A stretch of 64,000 nt of DNA from Tillandsia leiboldiana (taxonomy: Eukaryota; Streptophyta; Magnoliopsida; Poales; Bromeliaceae), in assembly GCA_029204045.2 (NCBI GenBank), contig JAQNDB010000467.1:19035-83034 (forward strand), written 5' to 3'. The position numbers and the translations under genes are program-made. This document shows positions 1 to 8,656 of this stretch, one piece after another (position 1 is the first letter of the stretch; every line of letters starts with the position of its first letter). The notes under the pieces are model-generated. The model saw only the letters and a list, made by a program, of their open reading frames with translations. It was not told the origin of the DNA and made no database searches.

Positions 1-189
1 TGCATTGATCATTTATTTAAATTAAATCATTTTTAATTGATCAAAGTCAATTTCTCTCTCAATGATCTCTTGGTATTGTTTTTATCTTATTTGACTATTT
101 GGTTGAGTATGAATTCGAGATCAATCCTTGGTTGAATACTTTATATCTTAAATTAATTGATAGCCAATTGAGGGGGAGTCAAAGAAAAG

Positions 190-460
190 TAAAATGCTCA
201 AAAGATGTGGAAAGAGTTACATCCTAATGAGGAGTGTGAAAACTACCACCACATGGAGGAAAGAGCTACCACCTCGGTCGCCCGAGTACTGTGTACAGCT
301 ACCACATGTATACCAAGCATGGGTTTGTAATTTTTTATTAAATAAAATGCATGATTGAAATACTTGACTCCGTCAAATTTCAAGGTTGGTATAAGGTGGG
401 ATTTTGAATGGAAGATGCTCAAAGAGCCACTCTCTTCAACAGGTTGACTAGATACATTAT
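190..460 (+). other. Conserved noncoding post-gag block of B with a small hairpin
   Basis: This block (GGAAAGAGTTACATCC, ACTACCACCACATG, GCTACCACATGT, GGTATAAGGTGGGA, GATGCTCAAAGAGCC) matches the sequence downstream of gag in A1 (6090-6330), A2 and H, although the sequence around it has diverged. It contains CTCGG-TCGC-CCGAG at 273-286, and the relatives have CCGG-TCGT-CCGG at the same place. No ORF explains the conservation. An RNA role is inferred. Confidence 0.6.
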
Positions 461-768
461 ATAATTTATTTGGGATTTCAAACATCTATTGATCTTGGTA
501 ATTCATTTTCTTTACCATTTTAATGATTTGATAAACGCCGTACTCATAAGATCATGATGGATGTGTTTGAACTTGATCAACTTTAAAGGTTTTAATTTCT
601 GTAAATTTTCATGTCATTATTTGAATGTTATTGATAGATTTAACATAATTTATTTCTCTTGACATGAAACGATGATTTTTGTTTAAAGTTGATGTGCTAA
701 AATGCTTACATACTTTTTCTGGATTTTATTGAATTTTTCTAAATTATTCTGAAGAAAAAGTTGGAGCC

Positions 769-860
769 GATCCGGATCGGACATGAATGATCCGGATCCC
801 GAACGCAGGTGTTTCCTGCGGGTAGCCGATCCGGATCGAAATCTCGATCCGATCCGGATC
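769..860 (+). promoter_or_regulatory. GATCCGGATC palindrome cluster upstream of ORF2 (candidate internal promoter of B)
   Basis: Four perfect copies of the 10-bp palindrome GATCCGGATC start at 769, 789, 828 and 851. The same palindrome forms the U3 cluster in the LTRs of A and B, where it lies upstream of a TATA box. Here it lies inside the element, about 540 bp before the ORF2 start, followed by a weak TTTATTA box near 873 and a pyrimidine-rich stretch. Promoter function is inferred from this resemblance. Confidence 0.55.
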
Positions 861-995
861 ACGGCTAGGGCTTTATTAGAACAAGAGGGATTTTGATTTC
901 TTTTATTCCAATCTTTTGTTCTTAAGACTCCAGAGTTTCTCTCTCTAGAATTCATCCTTCTTGGAGCCTTTCAAACTCGAGTTCTTCAATTCCAA

Positions 996-1375
996 GTAAG
1001 TTTTATTGATCAAAATCTCGTTTTTTCACTGTTTTTCCTTGTTTGCTCAAAACGTGAGTAGAGATCATGGAACTTTTTCGTTTGTGGATGGTTTTTGATC
1101 AAATTTCTTTTGAAATAAGAACTCTGGGTAGATTAGTTTTGATTATATGCTATATTCTCAAGATAAACGGATTTTTGGTCTTCGATTTCAAAAATTTCGG
1201 TTTTAGGGCATATAATGGAAATTTTTGAAAATCATGCAATTGATCTTCTTTTAAAATTCTTTTTGCAAAACTAATTTGATTCTTAGTCTCTCTACACGAT
1301 AATGATTGTTTGGGTACAAATTTTCAAATTTTTAAAAACTAACAATTTTTCGTGTTCTTGAGTTGTTGCTCACAG
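996..1375 (+). other. Candidate 5'-leader intron of ORF2 (B)
   Basis: A donor-like CCAA/GTAAGT at 996 and an acceptor TTGCTCACAG ending at 1375 bound a 380-bp, T-rich segment with no ORF, 28 nt before the ORF2 ATG. H has an equally placed candidate intron of 365 bp (45328-45692). Agreement in position and size between divergent copies is the main support. No transcript evidence is available here. Confidence 0.5.
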
Positions 1376-1403
1376 GATTTCTTTTCTCAAGAAACCAATA
1401 GCA

Positions 1404-2300
1404 ATGGTGATCACATGGATCATTCTTCTTCTGGCTACTATGGTTCATACTCGAGCAACCAATAAACTGAAAAGAGCCAAGAAACTTCAACGAAAAGGTG
1501 AATTTGATCTGATTAGTGACTCGGAAACTGACGCAAATAATGATGAAGTCGACTGGGACGTGTTATTGGATGATGATGAATCAATGCCCGTTAAACCTGA
1601 ACAAAAGCCTTCCAGTGGATCAAAAGGAAAGGCACCCATTGACACAGGAAAAGCACCTATGACGTTACCGACCATCTCGGTAAAAAGGAAACGACTTGCT
1701 CGACGCTTTGGACAAGCACGAGAGGCTAATGCTAGCAAGCCAATGGTTCCTGACTCCCCGCCTCAGGTGGAAGGAGTATTCGTCAGCATTGATCGCCTTC
1801 AAGCTTTTGAACATCGTGAATGTATCGGTGAACGACATGTCAACATTGAAGCTCTCCGAAATCACTCACCAGAGTTTGGAACTTTAATTGAGCAAGCTAA
1901 TCTCATCCAAGTCTGCCGATTCCCTGAATTACTTGGGTATTGTTTGTATCGTGTAAGAACCTTTTACATGAATGCAAGACATCTTCAAGAAGATGAACGT
2001 GGCTCAATGCATTTCTATACAAATATCCAAGGGATGAAACTTAAAATCACTCCGCAGTTAATCGGCGAAGTCCTGGGAATGGAATCCAACACATCGGGGA
2101 TTAACTATTTGACGGGAAGAAGTTTGACGAATGCCTTGTGGCAAATCGTGATAAGAAAAATTTGTTTGGAAGGAACTGAATCAGCTGATGGCAAAAGTGT
2201 AAAATCCAAACATCTTCGACTGGAGTACCGATTTCTTAACTTCATCACGTGTTACAACATTCTTCCTAACATGCAGACAAAGGTACTGAGATGGGATAGA
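1404..2300 (+). pseudogene. ORF2 of B, 5' part (putative plant transposon protein-like), interrupted by A1
   Basis: The reading frame opens at ATG 1404 and encodes 299 residues up to the A1 insertion; it resumes in frame at 8662. Architecture: a short hydrophobic start, a Lys/Arg-rich segment with acidic patches (roughly residues 20-110), then a globular domain from about residue 140 containing CIGERHVN, FYMNARHL, ITPQLIGEVLG and CYNILP. The same landmarks occur in the ORF2 of H (CIGERHVN, FYMRGN, ITPPVIGANLG, CYNLLP). The domain resembles the family annotated in plants as putative plant transposon protein; its biochemical function is unknown to me. No transposase catalytic motif is visible. 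The frame as it stands reads about 150 bp into the A1 LTR before stopping, which is not biological. ATG 1440 is an alternative start that would drop the hydrophobic segment. Confidence 0.75.
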
Positions 2301-2629
2301 TGTTACGGCATTTTGGTGTTGGCATATTTCGTGAGTCAAGTCAGTGAGTTGAGTCGGAGTCTTAAAGGGATCAAATTGTCAATCAGCAATCAAAGACTTA
2401 GAGAAGATTCAACAAGAGCTCAAGTTGACACACAGTGTCTTGAGTCTTGAAGATTGAAGTTGAAGAATTGTGGATCAGTTACATCAATCTCAAGAAGAAA
2501 GTATTCAAGAGGATCAGGTATGTTTAACTAAATAATTGTGGTGATCCGAATACTTTCTTATAGTGTAGAAACACTTGGATGAACTTTTAATTGCATAATA
2601 ATCAAAAACTGGTGTTCGGACTTGTTCAG

Positions 2630-2851
2630 GATCCGGATCAGAGCCAACGATCCGGATCCCGAAGGTTGTTGCTTCATACAAGACTTCGATCCGGATCCAT
2701 GCAATTTCCGATCCGGATCCCGAATGTTAAGTTTTCTGATTTGTATGAACGATCCGGATCGGGCAATGCAATCCGGATCCCGAACCCTTGGTTTTCTGGA
2801 ATCGTCAATCTCGTTACGACGATCCGGATCGCAGTAAATCCGATCCGGATC
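2630..2851 (+). promoter_or_regulatory. U3 cluster of eight ATCCGGATC palindromes
   Basis: Copies start at 2630, 2649, 2688, 2710, 2751, 2770 (A in place of the first G), 2821 and 2842, ending about 67 bp before the TATA box. The core is a perfect palindrome, so it suits a dimeric or paired DNA-binding factor. The factor cannot be named from sequence. The same cluster is present in every A-type LTR (7611, 23664, 28690 and 32771 regions) and in the B LTR (10191-10412). Confidence 0.7.
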
Positions 2852-2917
2852 GCCGTCCTGAAAATTTCCAGATAAGGTATGTTTTTGATTCTTATCTCTT
2901 TCCAAAGGTTTCTAAAC

Positions 2918-2925
2918 TATAAATA
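2918..2925 (+). promoter_or_regulatory. TATA box of A1 5' LTR
   Basis: TATAAATA in the context CTATAAATAGAC, conserved in all A, B and H LTRs (for example 10479 in B and 41175 in H). The transcription start is therefore expected near 2950, making U3 about 650 bp and R-U5 about 725 bp. Confidence 0.75.
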
Positions 2926-3176
2926 GACATTTAGGGTTTCTCAAAAACGTGGGAGCTACGGCCGATTAATTTATAAAACACTTGAGAGCAACCCTAGAGG
3001 CTAGGTTTTTATCGTTCTTCTTTATAGCCTCTTTTAGGTCAATTCGATGGTTCCTTCAAGAACATATCTTTGGTCGAATTGATCTAATCTTTGCTTAGAG
3101 ATTTCTTCTACGGTTCTTCATTGATAATCTAAGCAAAGGATCACCATCGAAGTCAATATTCTTATCGACTGAGTTT

Positions 3177-3263
3177 GCGTCGTGGATTCGACGTGGCATC
3201 GTGGATTCGGTGTGCTAAAGGCGTTTCGTGGATTCGAAGCGTGCGTTCGTGGATTCGAACGTG
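3177..3263 (+). other. Array of four hairpins with invariant TGGATT loop (A1 leader)
   Basis: Stem/loop/stem units are GCGTCG-TGGATT-CGACGT (3177-3194), GCATCG-TGGATT-CGGTGT (3196-3213), a GCGTTTCG/CGAAGCGT stem (3221-3242) and GCGTTCG-TGGATT-CGAACGT (3243-3262). The outermost pairs are G-U wobbles in several cases. The loop is identical while the stems differ and stay complementary. The array lies in the transcribed leader, 230-310 nt after the predicted start and 415-500 nt before the PBS. An RNA-level function such as Gag binding, packaging or dimerisation is inference. Confidence 0.75.
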
Positions 3264-3287
3264 AGCAGTGGACGGGCAAAACGGTGG

Positions 3288-3498
3288 AGCGCGAGGTCCA
3301 AGAAATTGAAGGAGGGGTTAAATCCGTGGAGACGGTAATCACCTTGTTATTCTTCTTTTCTTAGGGATTGTTATTGCGTGGATATCCAACCGGTCAGCGC
3401 GAGGTCCGAAGAAGCTGAAGGAGGGGTTGAGTCCGTGGAGTCGGTAATCACCTTGTTATTCTTCTATTCTTAGTGGATTGTTATTGCGTGTTGGTCCC
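3288..3498 (+). repeat. 108-bp direct tandem duplication in U5 of A1
   Basis: Unit 1 begins AGCGCGAGGTCC at 3288 and unit 2 at 3396; both run through GTAATCACCTTGTTATTCTTC to TTATTGCGTG. Each unit contains a CCG-TGGAG(A/T)-CGG mini-hairpin related to the upstream array. The H LTR has the same two units; B seems to have one diverged unit. The duplication therefore arose in the A/H lineage. Confidence 0.75.
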
Positions 3499-3529
3499 GT
3501 GGTTTTTCTCCTGGATTGGAGTTTCCACG
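3498..3529 (+). other. PBS-proximal composite hairpin with TGGATT loop
   Basis: Outer stem CGTGG/CCACG and inner stem CTCC/GGAG enclose the same TGGATT loop, with T-rich internal loops. B keeps the outer and inner stems (GTGG/CCAC, CTCC/GGAG) with a GGTTT loop. It sits about 150 nt upstream of the PBS. Confidence 0.6.
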
Positions 3530-3677
3530 TATATCTCGGTGTGCTGTTTTTATTTTCCGCATTGGTTTTTATTTTGCACTGAGATTGAGTTTTTAAGTAT
3601 TACACCTATTCACCCCCCCTCTAGTTGTTTGATAGTACCTATTTAGATCCTTGTGGATCCTATAAATAACCTACAAT

Positions 3678-3689
3678 TGGTATCAGAGC
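3678..3689 (+). other. Primer-binding site of A1
   Basis: TGGTATCAGAGC two bases after the 5' LTR, complementary to the 3' end of plant initiator-Met tRNA as in most plant LTR elements. Confidence 0.9.
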
Positions 3690-3709
3690 GGGTTTTAGGT
3701 TTATCTATC

Positions 3710-5671
3710 ATGATGGGTGAAAGTGGTAATATTTATAGACCTCCTCTTTTTGATGGGACTAATTATGCTTATTGGAAAGTGCGGATGAGAGCTTTTCTCA
3801 TCTCAATTGATGAGCGTGTCTGGCAAACCGTGGAACACGGTTGGGTGCATCCTGTTGAGGAAGTAGGAAATTCTACTACCCCAAAACCTCGCTCTAGATG
3901 GTCCAAAGAGGAATTTGAAAGATCTTCTTACAATGGGAAAGGTATGAACGCTTTATTTAATTCTCTTTCCTCGACTGAGTTCACACGAATTTCCGCGTGT
4001 GAAACTGCGAAGGAAATTTGGGATATTCTCAAAATTACACATGAGGGTACTAATCTTGTAAAAATTCAAAAGCTCCAGATTCTTACTAGTCAATTTGACT
4101 CTATTCATATGGAAGAGCATGAATTGTTTACAGATTATTACACTAGACTTCAAGATGTAATAAATACATGTGCTAATTTAGGAGAAAAGATCCCGGAGTC
4201 GAAAATTGTAAGAAAGATACTTCGGACTCTTCCGGAACGGTTCAGGGCAAAGGTTACCGCCATTGAAACCGTTAGTCATCCGGATGAGATGAGTGTAGAG
4301 GAATTAGTAGGTGCTTTGCAAACTTATGAAATGACTTTTCCTACTAATCAAGTTTCTTCCAAGTCTTCTTCTAAGCTTACAGGTATTGCATTCAAATCAA
4401 CAAAGGAAGAAGATAGCGAATCAAGTTCCGACGATGAAATCTCTTTTGCCGATTTTGAAGAACAATTGGCGCGGATCGTAAAGAAATTTCGTCGGAAGTT
4501 TTGGAAGAATCGAACCGATGGATCTTCATCCACGAAATCTTCTAAAGGATCATCGGGTTCTAAATCCTCTAAACTCAAAAGCGTTGCAAAACCTTCTAAA
4601 GAAAAAGAAAAAGATGATTTCGAAGGGGAAATCCAATGCTATCGATGCAAAGGCTACGACCATTTTTCAACGGATTGTCCTTCTAAGAAATCATACAAAA
4701 AGAAGGCTTTGCAAGCGAAAACTTGGGACGATTCTACTTCTAATGAATCGACCTCAAGTAAAGAGGAAAAAGTTGTTGCCTCTCATGCCTCTCATATTCC
4801 CTCTTCTAATGGTTGCTTATCATCTTTAATCACTGACTCTATTCCTTTGATTTTGCATGAAACATCAACATCCGGCGGAGAGTCATCAAGTGAGGGGGAG
4901 TCGGACGAGGAAGAACTCGTTGAGGCATATCAACAACTTCTTGCGGAATCTAAGAAGATGGCCAAGCATATCAAGAAGTTGAGGAAGCAACGACTTGAGA
5001 ATCAAGACGAGAATCATGCTTTAAAGATAAAACTTCATGATCTCGAGGAGGAACAAGGACGTTTATTGAATAACAATAAAATCCTCCAAGAAAAGCTAAA
5101 CCAATCGGAGACAAACGCTAAATCATATACGGATAAGTTTGGTTTTCTAGAAAAACAGTTTGAGGAGATTCATATCACCAACCAAGCTTTGACCAAGCAA
5201 GTTCATGAACTTAAATCCGACATACAAAGGCTTTCAACTGGTTCCAAGAAACTTGATTGTATGTCCGGATTAGGTCAATCAAGCAAGGTTGGTTTGGGAT
5301 TTAAAAAGAACCAAACTGTGAAGGCTTCAAGTTCCACAACTAAATTGAAAGGAAGAACTTGTCACCTATGTGGACTTGAAGGACATTTGGTGAAGGATTG
5401 CCCGAAAAAGAGAAAGAAGAACTCTTCGGCAACTTCATCTACGGAGCGAACTCAACGGAATCAAAAGACACATCAAGTCAAAGGAGTTCACTCAACCCAC
5501 CAAAGGTCCGAGCCACAACATCAATCATACAAGTGGATCACTACGAGGCAAAGACCTAAGGTGAATCAACAGTCAAAGCGGACAACCCCCGGCCACAACG
5601 AATCAAGACAACCCAAAATCCAGCGGTTTTGGATTCGGAAAGGTGATATCTTTCCTTGTCTTAAGTTCTAA
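3710..5671 (+). CDS. gag: Gag of A1: copia-type Gag with two CCHC knuckles and a long coiled coil
   Basis: An intact ORF of 653 codons from ATG 3710; an in-frame ATG at 3653 lies in the LTR/PBS and is unlikely to be used. N-terminal residues 8-30 (PPLFDGTNYAYWKVRMRAFL) match the DUF4219/UBN2 copia Gag family, and the UBN2-like capsid domain follows to about residue 220. A Ser/Lys-rich linker leads to CCHC knuckle 1 at about residues 310-323 (Cx2Cx4Hx4C). Here the usual Gly before His is Asp (KGYDH), whereas A2 and H have KGYGH. A Ser/Glu-rich segment, a coiled coil (about 415-535) and CCHC knuckle 2 (about 551-564) follow. The ORF ends at IFPCLKF, where an autonomous copia element would go on to protease. 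Gag should bind genomic RNA and form particles; enzymes must come from another element. It is the only intact gag in the window. Confidence 0.92.
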   Translation: MMGESGNIYRPPLFDGTNYAYWKVRMRAFLISIDERVWQTVEHGWVHPVEEVGNSTTPKPRSRWSKEEFERSSYNGKGMNALFNSLSSTEFTRISACETAKEIWDILKITHEGTNLVKIQKLQILTSQFDSIHMEEHELFTDYYTRLQDVINTCANLGEKIPESKIVRKILRTLPERFRAKVTAIETVSHPDEMSVEELVGALQTYEMTFPTNQVSSKSSSKLTGIAFKSTKEEDSESSSDDEISFADFEEQLARIVKKFRRKFWKNRTDGSSSTKSSKGSSGSKSSKLKSVAKPSKEKEKDDFEGEIQCYRCKGYDHFSTDCPSKKSYKKKALQAKTWDDSTSNESTSSKEEKVVASHASHIPSSNGCLSSLITDSIPLILHETSTSGGESSSEGESDEEELVEAYQQLLAESKKMAKHIKKLRKQRLENQDENHALKIKLHDLEEEQGRLLNNNKILQEKLNQSETNAKSYTDKFGFLEKQFEEIHITNQALTKQVHELKSDIQRLSTGSKKLDCMSGLGQSSKVGLGFKKNQTVKASSSTTKLKGRTCHLCGLEGHLVKDCPKKRKKNSSATSSTERTQRNQKTHQVKGVHSTHQRSEPQHQSYKWITTRQRPKVNQQSKRTTPGHNESRQPKIQRFWIRKGDIFPCLKF

Positions 5672-7269
5672 ATAGCTTATGACTGTATGTAATGCTTTGA
5701 TTGGTTTTCTCCTCATATTTTTCTTAATCTTTGCATTACATGTTTTTTCAATGCTCTTGGTTTTATGTTTTGTTTTAAAACAAAAGGTTTTTAATGAACA
5801 AGTGCATTGAATAAAAAAAAAAGGGGCTTTATGTTTATTCACTCCAAATTAACTTTATATGGATTATCAACTTTACTCCATAATCATAATCTTGAAGATA
5901 CTTCATTATAGGAGTTTTTGATATTATAAGCATCAAATTTTAGAAATCATGTGTGATCTTTAGATGCTTAATCTATCTCGGTTGTGTGAATTCATTGTGA
6001 TAAACGTGAGACAACCGATAGACCAAAATTGGGGATTTAATTCCTTCACGTAAGAGATTGCATTCTTACAAGGGTATTGAAATGATTTGCAAAAAGATGT
6101 GGAAAGAGTTACATCCGAAAGGAGTGTGAAAACTACCACCACATGTTGGAAAGAGCTGCCACCCCGGTCGTCCGGTTTGTGTGTGAAGCTACCACATGTT
6201 ATGGATGCTTGATAGTATTTTATGAGAAAATTTTTAGTTGAAGCATTTGGAGATTTATATGCAAAACTCTTATATTTTGAACAATCTCCTGGTTGGTATA
6301 AGGTGGGATAGTTGAAAGATGCTCAAAGAGCCTCCCTTATGTATTTTAGTGCTTATCTCAAATTTGAAAGGGTAAGAAATCAAATTGATGTCATTTGGAA
6401 ATCTCTGTAAGTCATCTTTGTACATCCGTTACATCTTGATAGACTTTGGATCTCAAGATTATTTTTGATGACTTGTGTTTGATGAATATAACATGAAAAA
6501 CGGTTTATAATGTTTTACCTTTATTTTTCATGATTTCGGAGTAAATCTTTTTAATTTTTGTAAAATTAATTGGATTGAATGACATCTATGTGATCTCATA
6601 TTATTCTCATGCACTTAAATGGATTTCTTGATGGAATACAAATCGGTATTTGAAAAGATTCCAAAATCTGGATTTGTTTCAAGAAATTATTTGATTTTTG
6701 CTTTCTGGTACAGGTACGCAATCTGCATTTTTGTTATATACCGGAACTGAGCTTTTATCTCTCTTTCTCTATGAACTAATGCTGTTAGTGATTTCCTTTT
6801 GTCTAGTATGTTCACTGTTTGACAATTTGTGACAAAAAGGGGGAGAAGAGAAATAGGGGGAGACAGAGATGAGATCATCGAGATAGGGGGAGAACGGAAA
6901 ATGATGATCGTATCACAAAGGGGGAGAACATGGAGAACATGTTAGAGATGCTCAAGATAGGGGGAGACAAAGAAAAAACAAAAGAACCAAAAGGAAGACG
7001 GATCAAATGTAGGATTCTAATTTCTAACGACTAACGTTTGATTTTGTTTGGAGTTTTGTTTTGCAGGAATTACATCACTTTAAGACTCCAAGTCCTAAGT
7101 CATAGAGTATGTTCTAGGACTGTTTGGTTCAAATGTAATTTTGTATTTATTGGATCTTTCACGCAAAGAAAATCAATGTTTTGGTGATAACATTGAATTT
7201 CGACTTTTTGGTTTAAGATGAGTGATTTGAGCGCTTTTATGTATTTTTGGGTTTTGTCACGAAATTGCC
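5672..7269 (+). other. Noncoding post-gag region of A1 with purine-run array
   Basis: No credible ORF. Position 6090-6330 is the conserved post-gag block with the CCGG-TCGT-CCGG hairpin at 6164-6175. Near 6700-6830, a short TACAGGTACG/TACCGGAACT stretch marks where ORF2 and its promoter would be in H, so about 6 kb (including insertion I in H) is represented by roughly 120 bp here. From 6836 to 6966, several GGGGGAG runs follow GACAATTTGTGACAAAAAGG; the final one is the PPT. Confidence 0.7.
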
Positions 7270-7281
7270 AAAGGGGGAGAT
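7270..7281 (+). other. Polypurine tract of A1
   Basis: AAAGGGGGAGAT directly before the 3' LTR TGTTACGG; this primes plus-strand synthesis. It is identical in B (9952), A2 (32430), the mid-A2 LTR junction (28352) and H (51782). Confidence 0.88.
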
Positions 7282-8656
7282 TGTTACGGCATTTTGGTGT
7301 TGGCATATTTCGTGAGTCAAGTCAGTGAGTTGAGTCGGAGTCTTAAAGGGATCAAATTGTCAATCAGCAATCAAAGACTTAGAGAAGATTCAACAAGAGC
7401 TCAAGTTGACACTCAGTGTCTTGAGTCTTGAAGATTGAAGTTGAAGAATTGTGGATCAGTTACATCAATCTCAAGAAGAAAGTATTCAAGAGGATCAGGT
7501 ATGTTTAACTAAATAATTGTGGTGATCCGAATACTTTCTTATAGTGTAGAAACACTTGGATGAACTTTTAATTGCATAATAATCAAAAGCTGGTGTTCGG
7601 ACTTGTTCAGGATCCGGATCAGAGCCAACGATCCGGATCCCGAAGGTTGTTGCTTCATACAAGACTTCGATCCGGATCCATGCAATTTCCGATCCGGATC
7701 CCGAATGTTAAGTTTTCTGATTTGTATGAACGATCCGGATCGGGCAATGCAATCCGGATCCCGAACCCTTGGTTTTCTGGAATCGTCAATCTCGTTACGA
7801 CGATCCGGATCGCAGTAAATCCGATCCGGATCGCCGTCCTGAAAATTTCCAGATAAGGTATGTTTTTGATTCTTATCTCTTTCCAAAGGTTTCTAAACTA
7901 TAAATAGACATTTAGGGTTTCTCAAAAACGTGGGAGCTACGGCCGATTAATTTATAAAACACTTGAGAGCAACCCTAGAGGCTAGGTTTTTATCGTTCTT
8001 CTTTATAGCCTCTTTTAGGTCAATTCGATGGTTCCTTCAAGAACATATCTTTGGTCGAATTGATCTAATCTTTGCTTAGAGATTTCTTCTACGGTTCTTC
8101 ATTGATAATCTAAGCAAAGGATCACCATCGAAGTCAATATTCTTATCGACTGAGTTTGCGTCGTGGATTCGACGTGGCATCGTGGATTCGGTGTGCTAAA
8201 GGCGTTTCGTGGATTCGAAGCGTGCGTTCGTGGATTCGAACGTGAGCAGTGGACGGGCAAAACGGTGGAGCGCGAGGTCCAAGAAATTGAAGGAGGGGTT
8301 AAATCCGTGGAGACGGTAATCACCTTGTTATTCTTCTTTTCTTAGGGATTGTTATTGCGTGGATATCCAACCGGTCAGCGCGAGGTCTGAAGAAGCTGAA
8401 GGAGGGGTTGAGTCCGTGGAGTCGGTAATCACCTTGTTATTCTTCTATTCTTAGTGGATTGTTATTGCGTGTTGGTCCCGTGGTTTTTCTCCTGGATTGG
8501 AGTTTCCACGTATATCTCGGTGTGCTGTTTTTATTTTCCGCATTGGTTTTTATTTTGCACTGAGATTGAGTTTTTAAGTATTACACCTATTCACCCCCCC
8601 TCTAGTTGTTTGATAGTACCTATTTAGATCCTTGTGGATCCTATAAATAACCTACA
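7282..8656 (+). repeat. 3' LTR of A1
   Basis: Same length as the 5' LTR (1375 bp). Differences seen by eye: GACACTCAG here versus GACACACAG, AAAGCTGG versus AAAACTGG, and GGTCTGAAG versus GGTCCGAAG. It ends CCTACA next to TSD ATAGA. Confidence 0.93.

Larger units (their letters stand above)
2301..3675 (+). repeat. 5' LTR of A1
   Basis: TG...CA termini; U3 has the palindrome cluster (2630-2851), then a TATA box (2918). TTAGGGTTT lies just downstream of the TATA box and AACCCTAG further on; both are telobox-like motifs. The putative transcribed leader (about 2950-3675) contains the hairpin array, a 108-bp tandem repeat and a PBS-proximal hairpin. ORFs in this stretch that read RSGS/DPD repeats are translations of the GATCCGGATC palindrome and are not genes. 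Confidence 0.93.
2301..8656 (+). mobile_element. Element A1: complete gag-only non-autonomous LTR retrotransposon (TR-GAG-like)
   Basis: Two 1375-bp LTRs (2301-3675 and 7282-8656) begin TGTTACGG and end CCTACA. They are flanked by a 5-bp target-site duplication ATAGA (2296-2300 and 8657-8661). Between them are a PBS, one intact gag ORF, a noncoding region and a PPT. There is no protease, integrase, RT or RNase H, and no ORF2. By eye the LTRs differ at only about three sites, so the insertion is recent. It landed inside the ORF2 of B, a relative that still has ORF2. Removing A1 and one TSD restores the B frame exactly. Confidence 0.93.

Noticed and set aside
1404..2300. ORF2 as an active transposase
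   Set aside because: Only overall resemblance to a family with that label; no DDE, HUH or other catalytic motif seen, and the context is an LTR element.
1404..2450. A 348-codon ORF ending at 2450
   Set aside because: The last 50 codons are A1 LTR sequence; the real ORF2 continues at 8662.
2558..2905. ORFs with RSGS/DPDR repeats, recurring in every A-type LTR
   Set aside because: They are the GATCCGGATC palindrome cluster of U3 read as codons; upstream of the TATA box and open on both strands.
3182..3364. Small ORF over the hairpin array (60 codons, repeated in each A LTR)
   Set aside because: The repeated FRGFE/RGFE words are the TGGATTCG loops in codon form; stems vary in a way that preserves base pairing, not protein.
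3678..3689. tRNA gene
   Set aside because: Only the 12-nt complement of the tRNA 3' end is present; it is the primer-binding site. No cloverleaf nearby.
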